Part shown: positions 9,532-17,131 of the stretch, piece after piece | How the letters are laid out: the number at the start of each line of letters is the position of its first letter | Position numbering within the stretch: the stretch's first letter is position 1 | NCBI RefSeq assembly: GCF_003576595.1 | Contig: NZ_NQOU01000006.1 | Coordinates: forward strand, 120,229 to 184,228 | Direction of reading: 5' to 3' | DNA from: Neopusillimonas maritima | Lineage (GTDB): Bacteria > Pseudomonadota > Gammaproteobacteria > Burkholderiales > Burkholderiaceae_B | DNA length: 64,000 nt | The notes under the pieces: generated by a model | Database searches by the model: none | The model's input: only the letters and a program-made list of their open reading frames with translations | Told to the model about the DNA's origin: nothing | Program-made: the position numbers and the translations under genes

Positions 9532-11097
9532 TTATTGGCTATATTGGTTTCTGAGCGATTTTCGCATTACTTTTCCGGCACCACTTTTTGGTAGAACCGA
9601 AACGAAATAGATTTCTTTGGGGCATTTATAAGCGGCCAGATGGTTACGTAACTGTTGAATAAGTTCATTTTCAGTGGCGGCTTCACCCGATTTCAAGACC
9701 ACGGCTGCCACAACCTTTTCGACCCATTTTGGGTCTGCAATGCCGAAAACGGCTGCTTCCAGAATACGTGAGTCAGCGTATAAATAGGCTTCAACTTCGG
9801 TTGGGTAGACGTTCTCTCCGCCCGTGACGATCATATCGTTCTTGCGGTCAACAATATAGTAGTACCCCTGTTCATCCCGTCGTGCCAGGTCGCCGGTATA
9901 GACCCAGCCATTCTGAAACGTGGTGCGCGTGGCTGCATCATCGTTCCAGTAGCCCGTCATAATTCCTGGGCTGCGTACAGTTAGTTCGCCAATTTCTCCT
10001 GTTGCAACCTCTTGATCATTGGCGTTCAGTATGCGTATTTGTCGGTTTTTGAAGGGTTTGCCGCACGAAGACAATATGTGCTCGTAGTCCGGACTTTGAG
10101 CCAAAATATGGTCTTCGGGATACAAGCCGGTAACGGTGCCGGCCTCGGTTGACCCGTAAGCTTGTGCAAAACTACATTTGTGAAAAGTACGCATGGCGCG
10201 GCGCAGGACTTCAGCAGGCATGCTTGAGGCCGCGTACAGAATAATACGTAAATGAGTCAGGTCGAACTGGTCAACACGGGGGTGATTTAATAAAGCACCG
10301 ACCATCGTAGGTACCAAATGTACGTTGGTTATTTTCCAATCTTGCATAGCCTGAAGGAGTTTTTCCGGGTCGAACTGCGGCATTAACAAACTGGTGCAGC
10401 CGGTGGCAAAACTGGGAAACAGGTGATACCACATTCCCCCTACATGGAATAATGGTAAGACGGCTAAAGCGTAGTCATCTTCGGTTAAAGACAACATTTC
10501 CTGCGCTTCGCTGCGGCAATTCTCAAGTGCGCCGCGGTGGGTGATTTTTACGCCTTTAGGCGCACCGGTGGTGCCGCTGGTATAAACAAGACACAGCACA
10601 TCATCGGGTTTTGCCTGGGCTTCAGGCGTTTTTCTGTCGGCCTTTGTCACAAGGTCTTCATATGCAATCCAGCCATTACGCGCCTTACCAATCACAATGT
10701 ATGTGTCGATTTTATCGAGTTGATTGCGTAGGCTTTCCACGATTGGAACAAAGTTTTCTTCGACAATCAGTGCGCGTGAACCACTATGTTGCAACAAACG
10801 CAACAGTTCCGGCGCGGCCAAACGCCAGTTCAACGGCACAACGATCACCCCGGTTTTGGAAAGGCCGAAGACCTCCATATATTCGGGACGGTTGTAAGAC
10901 AAAATGGCGACTCTGTCTGCTGGTTGAATGCCTTGAGCGCTCAGCGCGTTAAATAAACAATTCGTTCGCTCTTCAAGTTGAGCGAATGTGACGCTGTGCC
11001 CGTCGGTTGTGGTAAGCGCTGTTTTGTCTGGGCGCTGAGTAAGGTGGGCGTTGAACACCTCACCCATTGTTAATGCATATTCCCACGGTCTGATCAT
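9532..11097 (-). CDS. Acyl-CoA synthetase (class I adenylate-forming, FadD-like)
   Basis: 521 residues from the ATG at 11097, which has the SD AAGGGA 6 bases upstream; the longer frame to 11142 would need a TTG without an SD. It activates a carboxylic acid with ATP and CoA through an acyl-adenylate. The P-loop LVYTSGTTGAPKGVKITH (about 160-177), the acyl-site AYGSTEAGTV, the ATP-binding YTGDLARRDEQGY, the hinge IVDRKNDMIVTGGENVYPTEVE and the catalytic Lys near the end (PKSGAGKVMRKSLR) are all present. The substrate is not obvious; medium or long fatty acids or an aromatic acid are possible. It converges on the autotransporter gene with only 7 bases between stops and no clear terminator. A palindrome about 110 bases upstream may be its operator. 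Confidence 0.92.
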   Translation of the reverse strand: MIRPWEYALTMGEVFNAHLTQRPDKTALTTTDGHSVTFAQLEERTNCLFNALSAQGIQPADRVAILSYNRPEYMEVFGLSKTGVIVVPLNWRLAAPELLRLLQHSGSRALIVEENFVPIVESLRNQLDKIDTYIVIGKARNGWIAYEDLVTKADRKTPEAQAKPDDVLCLVYTSGTTGAPKGVKITHRGALENCRSEAQEMLSLTEDDYALAVLPLFHVGGMWYHLFPSFATGCTSLLMPQFDPEKLLQAMQDWKITNVHLVPTMVGALLNHPRVDQFDLTHLRIILYAASSMPAEVLRRAMRTFHKCSFAQAYGSTEAGTVTGLYPEDHILAQSPDYEHILSSCGKPFKNRQIRILNANDQEVATGEIGELTVRSPGIMTGYWNDDAATRTTFQNGWVYTGDLARRDEQGYYYIVDRKNDMIVTGGENVYPTEVEAYLYADSRILEAAVFGIADPKWVEKVVAAVVLKSGEAATENELIQQLRNHLAAYKCPKEIYFVSVLPKSGAGKVMRKSLRNQYSQ

Positions 11098-11202
11098 TTT
11101 TGTCCCTTGTTTTGCAGGTGTCTCAGGAAACCATAGGGCCAAAGTGTATGACGCCGTCCACGTTTCAGGATAATGTCGATTAACGATAAGTGTTAGTCGA
11201 AA

Positions 11203-11224
11203 ATGACATATCAGAATATGTCAT
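11203..11224. promoter_or_regulatory. Palindrome upstream of the acyl-CoA synthetase (candidate operator)
   Basis: Perfect 9-base arms ATGACATAT (11203-11211) and ATATGTCAT (11216-11224) flank CAGA. The site is 106 bases before the synthetase ATG and 138 bases before the divergent 52-residue gene. There is no T-run, so it is more like a dimeric repressor site than a terminator. The cognate regulator is not visible nearby. Confidence 0.5.
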
Positions 11225-11362
11225 GACCTTTTATTCAGGCATCATATAACCGAGTATTAAGCCAATAGAAAAATATGACGAGCTTTAATGCTGCAACTAG
11301 CATATGCTGTTCTATGGCCGCGGCAATTTCGTCCGGCCATCCATTGACCAATGGAGGTCGAA

Positions 11363-11521
11363 ATGGACAAGAAAGGTAAATCTCCGAAGAAACCGCAACG
11401 CCCTGCGCCGACATTGAATGAGGCGGGGTGGCCTAACCAGGACAAAGGTTCGGTGCCTAAAAAGGGGAGTGCGATGCAAGATCGCAAACCCGTCGGGCGC
11501 AGTGCTCCAAGGGGAAGGTAA
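11363..11521 (+). CDS. 52-residue basic small protein
   Basis: A short reading frame with an excellent ribosome-binding site (TGGAGG, 5 bases before the ATG) and a strong hairpin terminator 26 bases after the stop. The product is rich in Lys, Arg, Pro and Gly (starts MDKKGKSPKKPQRPAP, ends RSAPRGR), with no hydrophobic segment and no cysteine. It looks disordered and could bind nucleic acid. I do not recognise a family. The combination of SD, basic composition and terminator makes it a likely real gene rather than chance. Confidence 0.65.
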   Translation: MDKKGKSPKKPQRPAPTLNEAGWPNQDKGSVPKKGSAMQDRKPVGRSAPRGR

Positions 11522-11547
11522 AGTCGTACTGTGTCGTGAGATTTTGG

Positions 11548-11588
11548 AATCGGGTGTGCAGTTGTTTTTTGCACACCCGATTCTTTTG
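11548..11588 (+). terminator. Rho-independent terminator after the 52-residue gene
   Basis: A 13-base perfect stem, left arm 11548-11560 and right arm 11570-11582 (GGGTGTGCA / TGCACACCC core), with a 9-base loop of mostly T, followed by CTTTT. It closes the small basic-protein gene. Confidence 0.8.
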
Positions 11589-11679
11589 GGTGTTTGCACG
11601 ATGAGCGGCACCCGTTGCTTGCATGCTGTAAAAGGCAAGGCACGAAGTACAATCGTGCTTAATTTAAAAAGGATTGGTC

Positions 11680-11916
11680 ATGTACAGAATTGGCGTTGCA
11701 ACGCTAACCGTTTTAATTGCCGGGTGCACGGTGTCGGGACCTGACCCAACGCTTGCGATTGGCATGCCAAACCCCGCCTCTGTGTATTGCATTGAGCGTG
11801 GGGGCACCCTGGATATTCAGGAGCATGCCAACGGTAATGTGACGTATTGTGTGCTTTCCGACGGCACGCGAATCGAGGAGTGGAAACTCTACCGGCGGGA
11901 TCATCCGCAGGAGTAG
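11680..11916 (+). CDS. DUF333 small lipoprotein (Hlx-like)
   Basis: 78 residues from the ATG at 11680 (SD AAGGA 6 bases upstream; the upstream in-frame TTG is less likely). The N-terminus is a lipoprotein signal with lipobox LIAGC, Cys18. The rest is a DUF333 domain: GMPNPASVYCIERGGTLDI, then TYCVLSDGTRIEEWKLYRR, with its characteristic two cysteines. Proteins with this domain are annotated as putative hemolysins, but no activity is established, and the name should not be taken as function. It is predicted to be membrane-anchored in the envelope. Confidence 0.85.
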   Translation: MYRIGVATLTVLIAGCTVSGPDPTLAIGMPNPASVYCIERGGTLDIQEHANGNVTYCVLSDGTRIEEWKLYRRDHPQE

Positions 11917-12036
11917 CGTGATTATTGATCCATGACACGTAACCTGGCGTCATATCACTGTCTTTTGCGGTTGCTACCAAGTTTTCCAGTGGGTTATGCA
12001 CAGTTTGTGTGGATAACCGGGGGCGTAGATGAATAC

Positions 12037-12162
12037 TTATTCGTTAGCGCGTTTCTGATTGGCGCCCATACGTTTGTTGGCGGCATGAAGGCGCAGGCGA
12101 CCCAGGCCAAAACCGACGACGCCAAAAAAACATCCAAAAGCAAGTATCTTGATCGTATCCAT
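12037..12162 (-). CDS. 41-residue single-pass membrane protein (small ORF)
   Basis: Read leftward from an ATG at 12162. The predicted product has a hydrophobic, glycine-rich helix (ILAFGCFFGVVGFGLG) followed by a basic tail (RLRLHAANKR...), the layout of a small inner-membrane protein with the tail in the cytoplasm. A weak purine stretch (AAAGAG) lies 8 bases before the ATG. An overlapping 85-codon frame on the other strand has no SD and reads as low-quality sequence. No family was recognised. Confidence 0.45.
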   Translation of the reverse strand: MDTIKILAFGCFFGVVGFGLGRLRLHAANKRMGANQKRANE

Positions 12163-12296
12163 ATACAGACTCTTTGTGGTTGTCGATAGGGTGACTTATA
12201 GCGCTATGTCGGTAGGATCAGTGTGTCGAGAAGATAGCACGAAGATCGGTACTTTAGGGGGTATTTGAAGTCGGGTGCTTTTTCAAGATTGACGAA

Positions 12297-12377
12297 CTAT
12301 TGGAGCGAATCGGCTTGAAAAGGGTAGGTCATCACGCTAAACAGCATAGTTACGACGACTAAACGAACGATTTTCAT
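12297..12377 (-). CDS. 26-residue signal-peptide-like small protein downstream of the ankyrin gene
   Basis: The ATG at 12377 follows a strong SD (GAGGAGA, 6 bases away) and starts 38 bases after the stop of the ankyrin gene on the same strand, so it is probably cotranscribed. The peptide is a basic start (MKIVR), a hydrophobic core (LVVVTMLFSVM) and a short tail. It could be a secreted or membrane-inserted micro-peptide. It could also be the 5' remnant of a longer gene, since it stops abruptly. No homologue was recognised. Confidence 0.45.
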   Translation of the reverse strand: MKIVRLVVVTMLFSVMTYPFQADSLQ

Positions 12378-12415
12378 GGTTTTGTCTCCTCGTCGGTAGG
12401 TGAACACTGAGAGTA

Positions 12416-13123
12416 TTATTTGGTGGTTTTGTATGTCAGCAGTATGTCTTCAATTTCTTTGAAGCCGAGCTTTTGGGCGTGTTGTAGCGGAGTGACGCCG
12501 TCTCGGTCAGCCAAGTTTGGATTTGCGCCGGCCTTGAGCAAGATGGCTACGATTTCTTGATGTCGTTTTCCTCCGTCACCCAAAATCACGGCCTCAATCA
12601 AGGCTGTCCAGCCAAGCCGGTTGACATGGTCGACAGCCACGCCGGCATCGATAAGTGTTTGTACTGTTTCGACGTGCCCGCGTTCGGCGGCTGGGATCAG
12701 CGCTGTCCCGCCAAAGCGATTGGTGCTTTTGAGGTCGGCTCCGTTTGCCAATGTCATCTTCAAAATCTCAAGGTGCCCTCTGGCTCCTGCGTAGAGGTAT
12801 GCGCTATCTTGAATGTTGTCCTTTGCATTTACATTGGCCCCAGCATTAATGAGTACTCTAGCCGCATTAATCGCGTTTGCTTTGGCTGCGGCTATTAGAG
12901 GAGTCGCCCCAGTTTGATCGCGCGCCTCGATTGGGCTGCTTGCAGAGAGTAGCCGCTCGACTTCAGTAACATTGTTCTGCTTCGCAGCTGTATGTAGAGG
13001 ATACTGATCCATAGGATTGGCAAGGGTAATAGGTGAGAAAAATACTAGAGCCAGGGTGATTGAAGTTGCTAGTTTGTTGCAAAACCGGCCCAGGTTGCTT
13101 GCCATTTCAACAGTTAGGCGCAT
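12416..13123 (-). CDS. Secreted ankyrin-repeat protein
   Basis: 235 residues from the ATG at 13123, chosen because GAGGA lies just upstream. After an N-terminal hydrophobic export signal (LATSITLALVFFSPITLA) there are five or six ankyrin repeats from about residue 40 to the end, with typical cores (YPLHTAAKQNN, ATPLIAAAKAN, TALIPAAERGH, TALIEAVILGD, VTPLQHAQKLG). Ankyrin repeats make protein-protein contacts. Periplasmic bacterial members are known beside catalase genes (AnkB type), but no catalase is near here, so the partner is unknown. A small signal-peptide-like gene follows it. Confidence 0.88.
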   Translation of the reverse strand: MRLTVEMASNLGRFCNKLATSITLALVFFSPITLANPMDQYPLHTAAKQNNVTEVERLLSASSPIEARDQTGATPLIAAAKANAINAARVLINAGANVNAKDNIQDSAYLYAGARGHLEILKMTLANGADLKSTNRFGGTALIPAAERGHVETVQTLIDAGVAVDHVNRLGWTALIEAVILGDGGKRHQEIVAILLKAGANPNLADRDGVTPLQHAQKLGFKEIEDILLTYKTTK

Positions 13124-13175
13124 ATTTTCCTCACAAAAAAACATCAAACTAAGCGTTTGTTAGTTACAGTTCAAA

Positions 13176-13216
13176 AAAAATAGCCCAGTCAGAGCAATCT
13201 GTACAGGGCTATTTTT
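13176..13216 (-). terminator. Hairpin with T-run on both strands
   Basis: An 11-base stem (13176-13186 with 13206-13216; core AATAGCCC / GGGCTATT) encloses a 19-base loop and ends in A/T runs on both sides. Read leftward it has a T8 tail, so it could terminate transcripts coming from the tRNA. The transposase remnant lies between the two. Confidence 0.6.
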
Positions 13217-13217
13217 C

Positions 13218-13358
13218 AAATCCAATGGCATCACCGAAGGATTCCATACGAAGATGGAAATGATCTCGCGCAGAGCGTATGGGTTCAGAAATTTTGAGAA
13301 TTACCGCCTGCGCGTTTTGGCTCAGTGCGGTTGGAACGGTGTGATTAACCGTGTTTGA
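13218..13358 (+). pseudogene. ISL3-type transposase, C-terminal remnant
   Basis: An open frame of 46 codons ends in TGA at 13356-13358. It reads SNGITEGFH, then RRAYGFRNFENYRLRVL, then QCGWNGVINRV, which is the conserved C-terminal end of ISL3-family transposases (the NG-x-EG-F-x-K-...-RR-x-YG-x-RNF block that includes the catalytic Glu). There is no start and nothing upstream beyond the hairpin, so at least 350 residues are missing. It is a dead relic. Confidence 0.75.
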
Positions 13359-13391
13359 TGAATGCCCATCCCCCTTTTATGGGGTAGAGCC
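13218..13391 (+). mobile_element. Right-end remnant of an ISL3-family insertion sequence
   Basis: The transposase tail is followed within 35 bases by a block that, read from the right, begins GGCTCTACCCC (right edge at 13391). ISL3 elements typically have terminal repeats beginning GG-C/T-TCT, so 13391 is the probable outer end. It stops 9 bases short of the tRNA 3' end. The left end and first inverted repeat are gone. Confidence 0.55.
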
Positions 13392-13400
13392 AGGAAATCT

Positions 13401-13479
<79 letters not shown>

Positions 13480-13531
13480 ACGAAGCCCGTTATTATGGCA
13501 TAAACACGGGCTGCTAAAAAAGACGCTTTAT

Positions 13532-13669
13532 TTAATTGCCAAGCATCGCTGCTTGCTGGGCAACGCCTTCCATGCCAACAACAATGAACCCGATAAACAC
13601 CGCAACCCATATAAGAGTGACAACGGCAGTGACCAGGCCGGGAGAGAATTTCGGGGTGTCGTTCGCCAT
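13532..13669 (-). CDS. 45-residue single-pass membrane protein (small ORF)
   Basis: Starts at the ATG at 13669, 8 bases after a perfect GGAGG. The product has a short polar start (MANDTPKFSPG), one long hydrophobic helix (LVTAVVTLIWVAVFIGFIVVG) and a short tail (MEGVAQQAAMLGN). Good SD and clean membrane topology make it a likely real gene. The longer overlapping frame at 13528-13734 is in a different phase and lacks these features. Function unknown. It lies upstream of the tRNA on the same strand and divergent from the lipoprotein gene at 13794. Confidence 0.7.
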   Translation of the reverse strand: MANDTPKFSPGLVTAVVTLIWVAVFIGFIVVGMEGVAQQAAMLGN

Positions 13670-13793
13670 ACTGAAGGCCTCCGGAATGAATCTGTAATAA
13701 ATTGTTTAATGGTTAACTTTAAGTGCAGCGCCAATTATATACCGGTCAAACTGCTAAAATCGGGGGCCGAGCATCAATAAAGGAAGGGGTAAC

Positions 13794-14405
13794 ATGAAAA
13801 CCGTACAAAAATTGGGTCGGCTTGTATTGCCTTTGAGTTTGCTGGCGTTGGCTGCATGCCAAACCATGCCGGGCGACACCACGTCAACCCAGCCGTCAAC
13901 AACACCCTCCACCACTGCGCCTGAACCCGGTTCGGCTGCATCACAAGAACAAAGTGAAGCACTGCAGGCTGCGCGTCAAGGTGCGCCAGTGGCTGTATTC
14001 CTGGCCGACACACAAGAGCAAGCAGGCTGGCGGGCTGTTCAAATTCAGTCGGGCACGCTCTACATTAATCCGCAGCCTGTTATCACGCGTGAAGATTTGG
14101 TTGATGTGCGCGCGGGAACGAGCCGCCAAGGTGATGGTTTATTGGCGTTAGGGCTATCCGAGCTTGGTCGTAAAAAGGTTGAAAACATTACGGCCGCCAA
14201 CCCGAATAAGCGTTTGGCGTTGGTCGTGGGGCGCACTATGCTGGCCGCACCGGGTTACAGCACACAAGTTTCTACCGATCAGTTGGTGTTCGGCGTGGGT
14301 AGTGAAGCCAATGCAACCGCTGCGGCACGGGCGATTGCCGGCGCGCAAGGGGGTGAAGAAAGTAACCCTCCAGCACAGTTAACACCTGCGGCCACGACGA
14401 ATTAG
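13794..14405 (+). CDS. Hypothetical lipoprotein
   Basis: 203 residues with a lipoprotein signal and lipobox LAAC (Cys22), then a Thr/Ser/Pro-rich linker (about 25-55) and a compact domain with PVAVFLADTQEQAGWRAVQIQSGTLYINPQPVITREDL. SD AAGGAAGGGG precedes the ATG. No named family was recognised. The layout (tether plus small alpha/beta-looking domain) suggests an outer-membrane-anchored periplasmic protein. It stands alone between the small membrane gene and pyrB. Confidence 0.75.
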   Translation: MKTVQKLGRLVLPLSLLALAACQTMPGDTTSTQPSTTPSTTAPEPGSAASQEQSEALQAARQGAPVAVFLADTQEQAGWRAVQIQSGTLYINPQPVITREDLVDVRAGTSRQGDGLLALGLSELGRKKVENITAANPNKRLALVVGRTMLAAPGYSTQVSTDQLVFGVGSEANATAAARAIAGAQGGEESNPPAQLTPAATTN

Positions 14406-14580
14406 TCGTTACTGAACTCGCAGCCATCAGGCTGTTACGTTGCAGGAAATAGGATGGACGCCGGTCACGCGAAAGCGGGTCGGCGTTGTTTTTTTCCAAA
14501 GATACAAAAAATCATCGATATCTGTCGCTCAAGAAAATAAAATATACGCTTTGCGTATATTTATATTGAAAGGGGCTCCC

Positions 14581-15876
14581 ATGTCTGTTTCTCAACAGGT
14601 TTTTCTGCGCGATGCCATGCGTCGTTTGAATTTAACGCGCGACGTTTTTGCGGCGCGTATTGGGGTGAAGCGCCGAGCGCTAGATACATGGCTGCTGCCG
14701 GAAGGGTCGCAAGAGGCGCGTTCAATGCCTGAAGTGGTGGGGCGCTTCGTAACGGAAATTGTAGAAAATGAGTCCTTGATGCGCAAATATGCGCAGAGCG
14801 CACAGTTCGGCCCTCTGCGTGATCGTATTGCCGTAGAGGGCAAGCACCAGTTGCTGTCAGTGGATCAGTTCACGCGCGAGTCGGTTGAAGAGTTGTTTCG
14901 TATCGCTGATTTAATGCAACCCATTGCACGTCGCCAGAAAGTTTCCCGCGTACTGGAAGGTGCGGTTTTGGGTAATTTGTTCTTCGAGGCAAGTACGCGA
15001 ACCCGTGTAAGTTTTGGTGCAGCGTTCTGTCGCTTGGGCGGGTCGGTGTGCGATACCACAGGCTTTACGTTCTCCTCTATGGCAAAGGGCGAGTCTATTT
15101 ACGATACGAGCCGGGTGATGAGTGGTTACGTTGATGCCATGGTTATTCGCCACCCCGATCAAGGTTCGGTGGCGGAATTTGCGCAGGCCACCAATATTCC
15201 AGTGGTTAACGGGGGGGATGGCCCGGGCGAACATCCCAGCCAGGCATTATTGGATCTTTACACGATTCTGACGGAATTTTCGCGCTTGGGGAAACTGCTC
15301 GACGGTGCGCATATTGCCGTAGTGGGTGACCTGAAGTACGGCCGCACAGTGCATTCGCTTATTAAGTTGCTGGCTTTGTACAAAGGGCTGAAATTCACAT
15401 TAATTGCGCCGCGTGGGCTGGAAATGCCGCAAGACATCATCGATAAGGTAACGCAAGGCACCGATCATGTGATTGAGCAAACGCACTCATTGCGGGAAGG
15501 TTTGGTAGGGGTCGACGTCATTTATGCGACCCGGGTGCAGAAAGAGCGATTCTCGGGTGAAGATCTGGAAGGCTATACGGCCGATTTTCAGGTGAACAAA
15601 GCGCTGGTGGACCAGTGCTGCGGGCCCGATGTCATTGTGATGCACCCGTTGCCGCGTGACAGTCGTGAGGGTGCCAATGATTTAAGTGTGGACTTGAACG
15701 ACGATTCCCGCTTGGCGATTTTCCGTCAGACAGACAACGGAATTCCGGTGCGGATGGCAATTTTCGCGGTGTTGCTGGGGGTGGAAACGCTGGTACAGCA
15801 CTCGCTACGCGACGTGACTTGGAGTCCGCCTACGCATATTGGGCCCGACGACAGCGTTTTCCACGGTATTGATTAA
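14581..15876 (+). CDS. pyrB: Aspartate carbamoyltransferase with N-terminal HTH-like extension
   Basis: Catalyses carbamoyl phosphate plus aspartate to N-carbamoylaspartate, the committed step of pyrimidine synthesis. 431 residues from the ATG at 14581 (SD AAAGGGG), about 100 more than the E. coli catalytic chain. Residues 1 to about 75 form an extra domain with a helix-turn-helix pattern ([21 protein letters not shown]). The catalytic part follows with [13 protein letters not shown] (carbamoyl-phosphate loop), [18 protein letters not shown] and [15 protein letters not shown]. Long PyrB forms of this type occur in beta-proteobacteria. What the extension does is not established; DNA binding or subunit contact are possibilities. 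Convergent with rdgC and overlapping it by 4 bases. Confidence 0.95.
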   Translation: MSVSQQVFLRDAMRRLNLTRDVFAARIGVKRRALDTWLLPEGSQEARSMPEVVGRFVTEIVENESLMRKYAQSAQFGPLRDRIAVEGKHQLLSVDQFTRESVEELFRIADLMQPIARRQKVSRVLEGAVLGNLFFEASTRTRVSFGAAFCRLGGSVCDTTGFTFSSMAKGESIYDTSRVMSGYVDAMVIRHPDQGSVAEFAQATNIPVVNGGDGPGEHPSQALLDLYTILTEFSRLGKLLDGAHIAVVGDLKYGRTVHSLIKLLALYKGLKFTLIAPRGLEMPQDIIDKVTQGTDHVIEQTHSLREGLVGVDVIYATRVQKERFSGEDLEGYTADFQVNKALVDQCCGPDVIVMHPLPRDSREGANDLSVDLNDDSRLAIFRQTDNGIPVRMAIFAVLLGVETLVQHSLRDVTWSPPTHIGPDDSVFHGID

Positions 15877-16772
15877 ACTTTTTTCTCGCCGCCCAGTGCG
15901 TCGACCAGGTCGTTGAGCATTTTGCCCAGTTCCCCGGTCATTAGGGCGAAATCGGTGTCGAATGCATCGGCATCTGCAGTATTTAACGCCTCCTGGTTCT
16001 CTTTAAGGACATCAAGTGGAGATATCCGCTTGATGTCTAGTGCATCGGTTAGCACGAACGAGACACGATCCGCCCAGGTCATGGCCAAACGGGTACATTG
16101 CTTGCCGTTTTGGACGTGTTTGCGCACTTCTTCGGTCTCAATACTATGGCGCACATAACGCACAGTGGCCCGGTTTTCGCTGGTTGAACGCAATTCCGTG
16201 TCTTGATCGATCGTGAAAGCGCCTGGGCCGTCGTTTTCCAGTAACCATTGGGTCATGGCCGAGGCGGGTGAAATTTCGGTGTATAGGGGCGTGGCCGGGA
16301 AGGGGTCAAGCGCTTTGGCCAGCATGCCGATGACTTCATCGGCCTTGGCGCCGGCGGCGGCATCGATAGCCAGCCAATGGTTGCGGGTATCGATCCACAC
16401 ACGGGTATCGCGATGCACGCTGAAGGCTTTGGGCAATAGCTCTTCCGTTACCCGTTCTTTGATTTCCTTCATTTGCTTGCGGCCGGGCTTGTATCCTTGC
16501 TGCTCTTCAATGTCGGCGGCGCGTGCTCGTGCGACCTGGTTGACAACCGATGACGGCAGTAGTTTTTTATCGACCCGCAGGCTAATAAGATATTGGCCGG
16601 CCAGAGCGTGAACCAAGCCGCCTTCATCGGTGGGCGACACCCAACCCATACTGACCATATCCAGGCTGCTGCCCGGGGTAAAGCGTGCCTTTTCCAGGAG
16701 GCTTTCGATGGCTTCAGCCGACAGACTAAAATGGCTTGAAAGTCGGAAAATCTTTATATTTTTAAACCACAT
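15873..16772 (-). CDS. rdgC: Recombination-associated protein RdgC
   Basis: 299 residues, the usual family length, and colinear with it: [15 protein letters not shown] at the start and the [19 protein letters not shown] block in the centre. RdgC forms a ring-shaped dimer on double-stranded DNA and restrains RecA-type recombination in the cytoplasm. Its promoter region is shared with recA, which is divergent 359 bases away, a fitting arrangement for a RecA modulator. Its stop codon and that of pyrB share the palindrome TTAA. Confidence 0.95.
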   Translation of the reverse strand: MWFKNIKIFRLSSHFSLSAEAIESLLEKARFTPGSSLDMVSMGWVSPTDEGGLVHALAGQYLISLRVDKKLLPSSVVNQVARARAADIEEQQGYKPGRKQMKEIKERVTEELLPKAFSVHRDTRVWIDTRNHWLAIDAAAGAKADEVIGMLAKALDPFPATPLYTEISPASAMTQWLLENDGPGAFTIDQDTELRSTSENRATVRYVRHSIETEEVRKHVQNGKQCTRLAMTWADRVSFVLTDALDIKRISPLDVLKENQEALNTADADAFDTDFALMTGELGKMLNDLVDALGGEKKV

Positions 16773-17064
16773 ACATTATCTTTTTAACAAATAACTTCAA
16801 TTAGAACCAAAATAATTAGAGAAATTGAAAATTTCTCAATAATTCAATTATTTATGAATATTGCTTAATAAATTACATCATAATTTTTTGTTTTTATGTG
16901 TTTGTGTCAATGACGTTCCGTTTTGCTGCAAGGCAGGCAGTCATTTCAGTGCACTTTACCGTAACTTAAGACTTTACTTGAAGTTGCGATGCTGACATTT
17001 TCATCCGGTTGGCGATTGTAAGCGCAAAGCGAAAACGGCATAGTAACGGTTGCAGATTATTAAC
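16773..17064. other. AT-rich rdgC-recA intergenic region
   Basis: No gene is seen. The first 120 bases are very AT-rich and contain a hairpin (GAGAAATT at 16819-16826, GAA loop, AATTTCTC at 16830-16837) on the rdgC side, which could affect rdgC transcript stability or act as an upstream element. The recA promoter is at the right end. Confidence 0.6.
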
Positions 17065-17094
17065 TTGTTTATCTGTTTTTTTATACAGTATAAT
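17065..17094 (+). promoter_or_regulatory. recA promoter with overlapping LexA (SOS) box
   Basis: CTGT at 17073-17076 and ACAG at 17085-17088 are 8 bases apart, the gamma/beta-proteobacterial LexA half-site spacing. A perfect -10 TATAAT at 17089-17094 starts right at the box, and a weak -35 (TTGTTT, 17065-17070) is 18 bases upstream. LexA bound here would block RNA polymerase, so recA is expected to be DNA-damage inducible. Confidence 0.85.
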
Positions 17095-17131
17095 TTAATG
17101 CAATAATTCACTTTTTTGCCAAGGAAACTAC

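Noticed and set aside
11932..12189. 85-codon forward frame after the DUF333 gene
   Set aside because: No SD, unlikely composition, and overlaps a more plausible small membrane ORF on the other strand.
13528..13734. 68-codon reverse frame near the tRNA
   Set aside because: The neighbouring phase gives a 45-residue membrane protein with perfect SD; this one is its shadow.
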